Assembly: GCF_000378765.1 (NCBI RefSeq)
Contig: NZ_KB905343.1
Location: 66,914 to 130,913 of the forward strand
Direction: 5' to 3'
Source: Psychroflexus tropicus DSM 15496
GTDB lineage: Bacteria > Bacteroidota > Bacteroidia > Flavobacteriales > Flavobacteriaceae
Length of the DNA: 64,000 nt
The notes below the pieces were generated by a model. The model worked only from the letters and a program-made list of their open reading frames with translations, was not told the origin of the DNA and made no database searches. Below are positions 62,753 to 64,000 of the stretch, piece by piece. A program made the translations under genes and the position numbers. Numbering within the stretch: position 1 is the stretch's first letter; each line of letters opens with the position of its first letter.

Positions 62753-63532
62753 TTAATTTTGAGATTTAAAAGATTCTGATTTTTTTATGAGGAACTCAAT
62801 CAGGTCGAGTTCATTGCCCTTTTCTAACATGGACTTGGTGAGGCCTTTATCTTCAACAAAAAAGATAAAATTATTGATTTCACTTTCCTCGATATCCAGG
62901 TTTTCTTTAAAGAAAGAATCTTTGTACATCTTTCTGACCATCACATCTACATTTTGAGGGAGTTTGTGATCCTCTTTAACCTCTCTTGAAGATAAGATTT
63001 CTCTAAAAATATTGGCGATATTCAAGCCATTTCTAATAAACCTTTGCTCTGTCGTCACATTCTCAGTAAGCGTTTGGGAACCTACATAAGGTTGGTTTCC
63101 TTCATACTCATTGATCACGGCTTCAGACTCTGGAGCTTCGTAAAATTCGGTTTTTACTTTTCTCACATCTACTTCAATATTGCCTTCTAAGTCGTAGGGC
63201 CTTACAATAACTTCATCTAGTGTATTGATTTCATCATTAATTTTGATGGTAAGTTTTTTCTTTTTTATGATGTTATCATCTATAATCACAGTGAAGTTTT
63301 GATACTGAATAGCTTCAAATCTCAATCTATCTCCCTCCTTTACGGTAATTCCAAATTGCCCGTATTCGTTGGTGACTGTCCCCTTATTGGTGTTTTGGTT
63401 TATCACTTCTATCTGAGAAGCCTCACCATCCTGAGGTACTATAACTTCTCCGGCCACATAAACTCGTTCCCCTATTTGGGCAAATAGAGATTGAAAAGAA
63501 AGCACTAATATAATTGTAGAGATAAATCGCAT
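62753..63532 (-). CDS. Carboxypeptidase-like regulatory domain protein
   Basis: A 259-residue protein with a signal peptide ending LFAQIG. It has the same architecture as its downstream neighbour: GEVIVPQDGEASQIEVIN, GTVTNEYGQFGITV, LRFEAIQYQNFTVI, then NTLDEVIVRPY and a long acidic C-terminal region. It is the first gene of a four-gene minus-strand run ending with the M1 peptidase. Confidence 0.82.
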   Translation of the reverse strand: MRFISTIILVLSFQSLFAQIGERVYVAGEVIVPQDGEASQIEVINQNTNKGTVTNEYGQFGITVKEGDRLRFEAIQYQNFTVIIDDNIIKKKKLTIKINDEINTLDEVIVRPYDLEGNIEVDVRKVKTEFYEAPESEAVINEYEGNQPYVGSQTLTENVTTEQRFIRNGLNIANIFREILSSREVKEDHKLPQNVDVMVRKMYKDSFFKENLDIEESEINNFIFFVEDKGLTKSMLEKGNELDLIEFLIKKSESFKSQN

Positions 63533-63635
63533 ATGTTATTTTTAGTACAATCTACTTAAAAATTCACATATCCAATCCTAATTTTGCCACTAATTTTATG
63601 TTAATTAAATTCACTTAAAAACTATACAATAGCCA

Positions 63636-64000
63636 ATGCAAGCCATTATCGCAAGTACATCGACAACTTATGGAAGTTCTTATCTTGAGTATTTATTACC
63701 GGTCTTAAAAACTCATTTTGAAGGGGTTGAGGAAGTTCTTTTTATTCCTTTTGCCAGACCAGGTGGAATCTCCCATGATGAATATACTTCTAAAACGACT
63801 ACAGGCCTACAATCTTGTGTTAAAAGCGTAAAAGGGCTTCATGAATTTAATGATATGCCTAAAGCAGTCCGAACAGCAAAGGCTATTTTTGTAGGTGGTG
63901 GAAATACGTTTTTGCTGGTAAAACAACTCCATGACTTGGGACTAATGACCCCTCTAAAGGAAAGCATTACTAACGGAGCAAAGTACCTGGGGACAAGTGC
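63636..64000 (+). CDS. pepE: Dipeptidase E (peptidase S51), partial 5' end
   Basis: The first 121 codons of a peptidase S51 (alpha-aspartyl dipeptidase). From the ATG at 63636 the translation gives YLEYLLPVLKTHFEGVEEV, FIPFARPGG, KAIFVGGGNTFLLVKQL, and at the window edge KYLGTSA, the start of the GTSAG nucleophile elbow. The gene runs off the right end. It is divergent from the carboxypeptidase-regulatory gene; the 100-bp gap is AT-rich. Confidence 0.92.
   Translation, partial: MQAIIASTSTTYGSSYLEYLLPVLKTHFEGVEEVLFIPFARPGGISHDEYTSKTTTGLQSCVKSVKGLHEFNDMPKAVRTAKAIFVGGGNTFLLVKQLHDLGLMTPLKESITNGAKYLGTS

Overview
The window is a chromosomal segment of a low-GC member of the Flavobacteriaceae (Bacteroidetes), probably marine and aerobic. 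The evidence is the Na+-translocating NADH dehydrogenase operon, a secreted protein with a type IX secretion sorting tail, many lipoproteins with short lipoboxes, carboxypeptidase-like regulatory-domain proteins, a saproxanthin/myxol-type carotenoid cluster, and two stable-RNA promoters of the Bacteroidetes form TTG-N19-TAnnTTTG.

Layout. 0-6.7 kb: nqrA(partial)BCDEF on the plus strand, a terminator, a small conserved gene and apbE, whose product flavinylates NqrB and NqrC. 6.7-20.3 kb: housekeeping genes (methyltransferase, aroK, a phosphoribosyltransferase, an S4 protein, an E2 acyltransferase, a glycosyltransferase, recR, a Na+ symporter, and the minus-strand run folE-cysS-yidD-lgt-DUF192, apt), with tRNA-Leu(GAG), two tRNA-Lys(TTT) and tRNA-Arg(ACG). 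20.3-21.1 kb: a gene-poor scar with twin hairpin repeats, a frameshifted ORF and the N-terminal stub of a short-chain dehydrogenase. 21.2-30.1 kb: secreted proteins, then a seven-gene plus-strand unit joining a type IX cargo protein, two Spy-like proteins, a DUF1800/DUF1501 pair, an ECF sigma factor and a putative anti-sigma protein. 30.1-32.9 kb: an SPFH lipoprotein and small lipoprotein genes, two of them broken.

32.9-36.15 kb holds the most unusual structure. It is an array of four units (three with one gene each, one apparently without), separated by imperfect palindromes of almost constant length (124-125 bp). Every unit is bounded by its own private inverted repeat starting GTTG and ending CAAC. 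All three genes read the same way. The architecture is that of integron gene cassettes with attC sites, but the core sequences do not fit the integron consensus and no integrase is present. One cassette encodes an HKD (phospholipase D-type) nuclease-like protein that may be a defence effector.

36.2-41.3 kb: an amidase, an S9 peptidase and a CrtA-like monooxygenase. 41.3-48.2 kb: a minus-strand carotenoid operon, merR-crtI-crtB-crtZ-crtD-cruF-crtY, headed by a cobalamin-binding MerR regulator and predicted to give a monocyclic hydroxylated carotenoid. 48.4-55 kb: map, a HAD protein, a thioredoxin-like protein, gpmI, an M15 peptidase, a GNAT protein, a short clpP, a lipoprotein and two msrB genes. 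55-64 kb: an M48 lipoprotein peptidase, an MFS transporter, an App1-like phosphatase with a lipid kinase, an M1 peptidase, three envelope proteins and the 5' end of pepE.

All family names come from reading motifs in the translations; no database search was possible.
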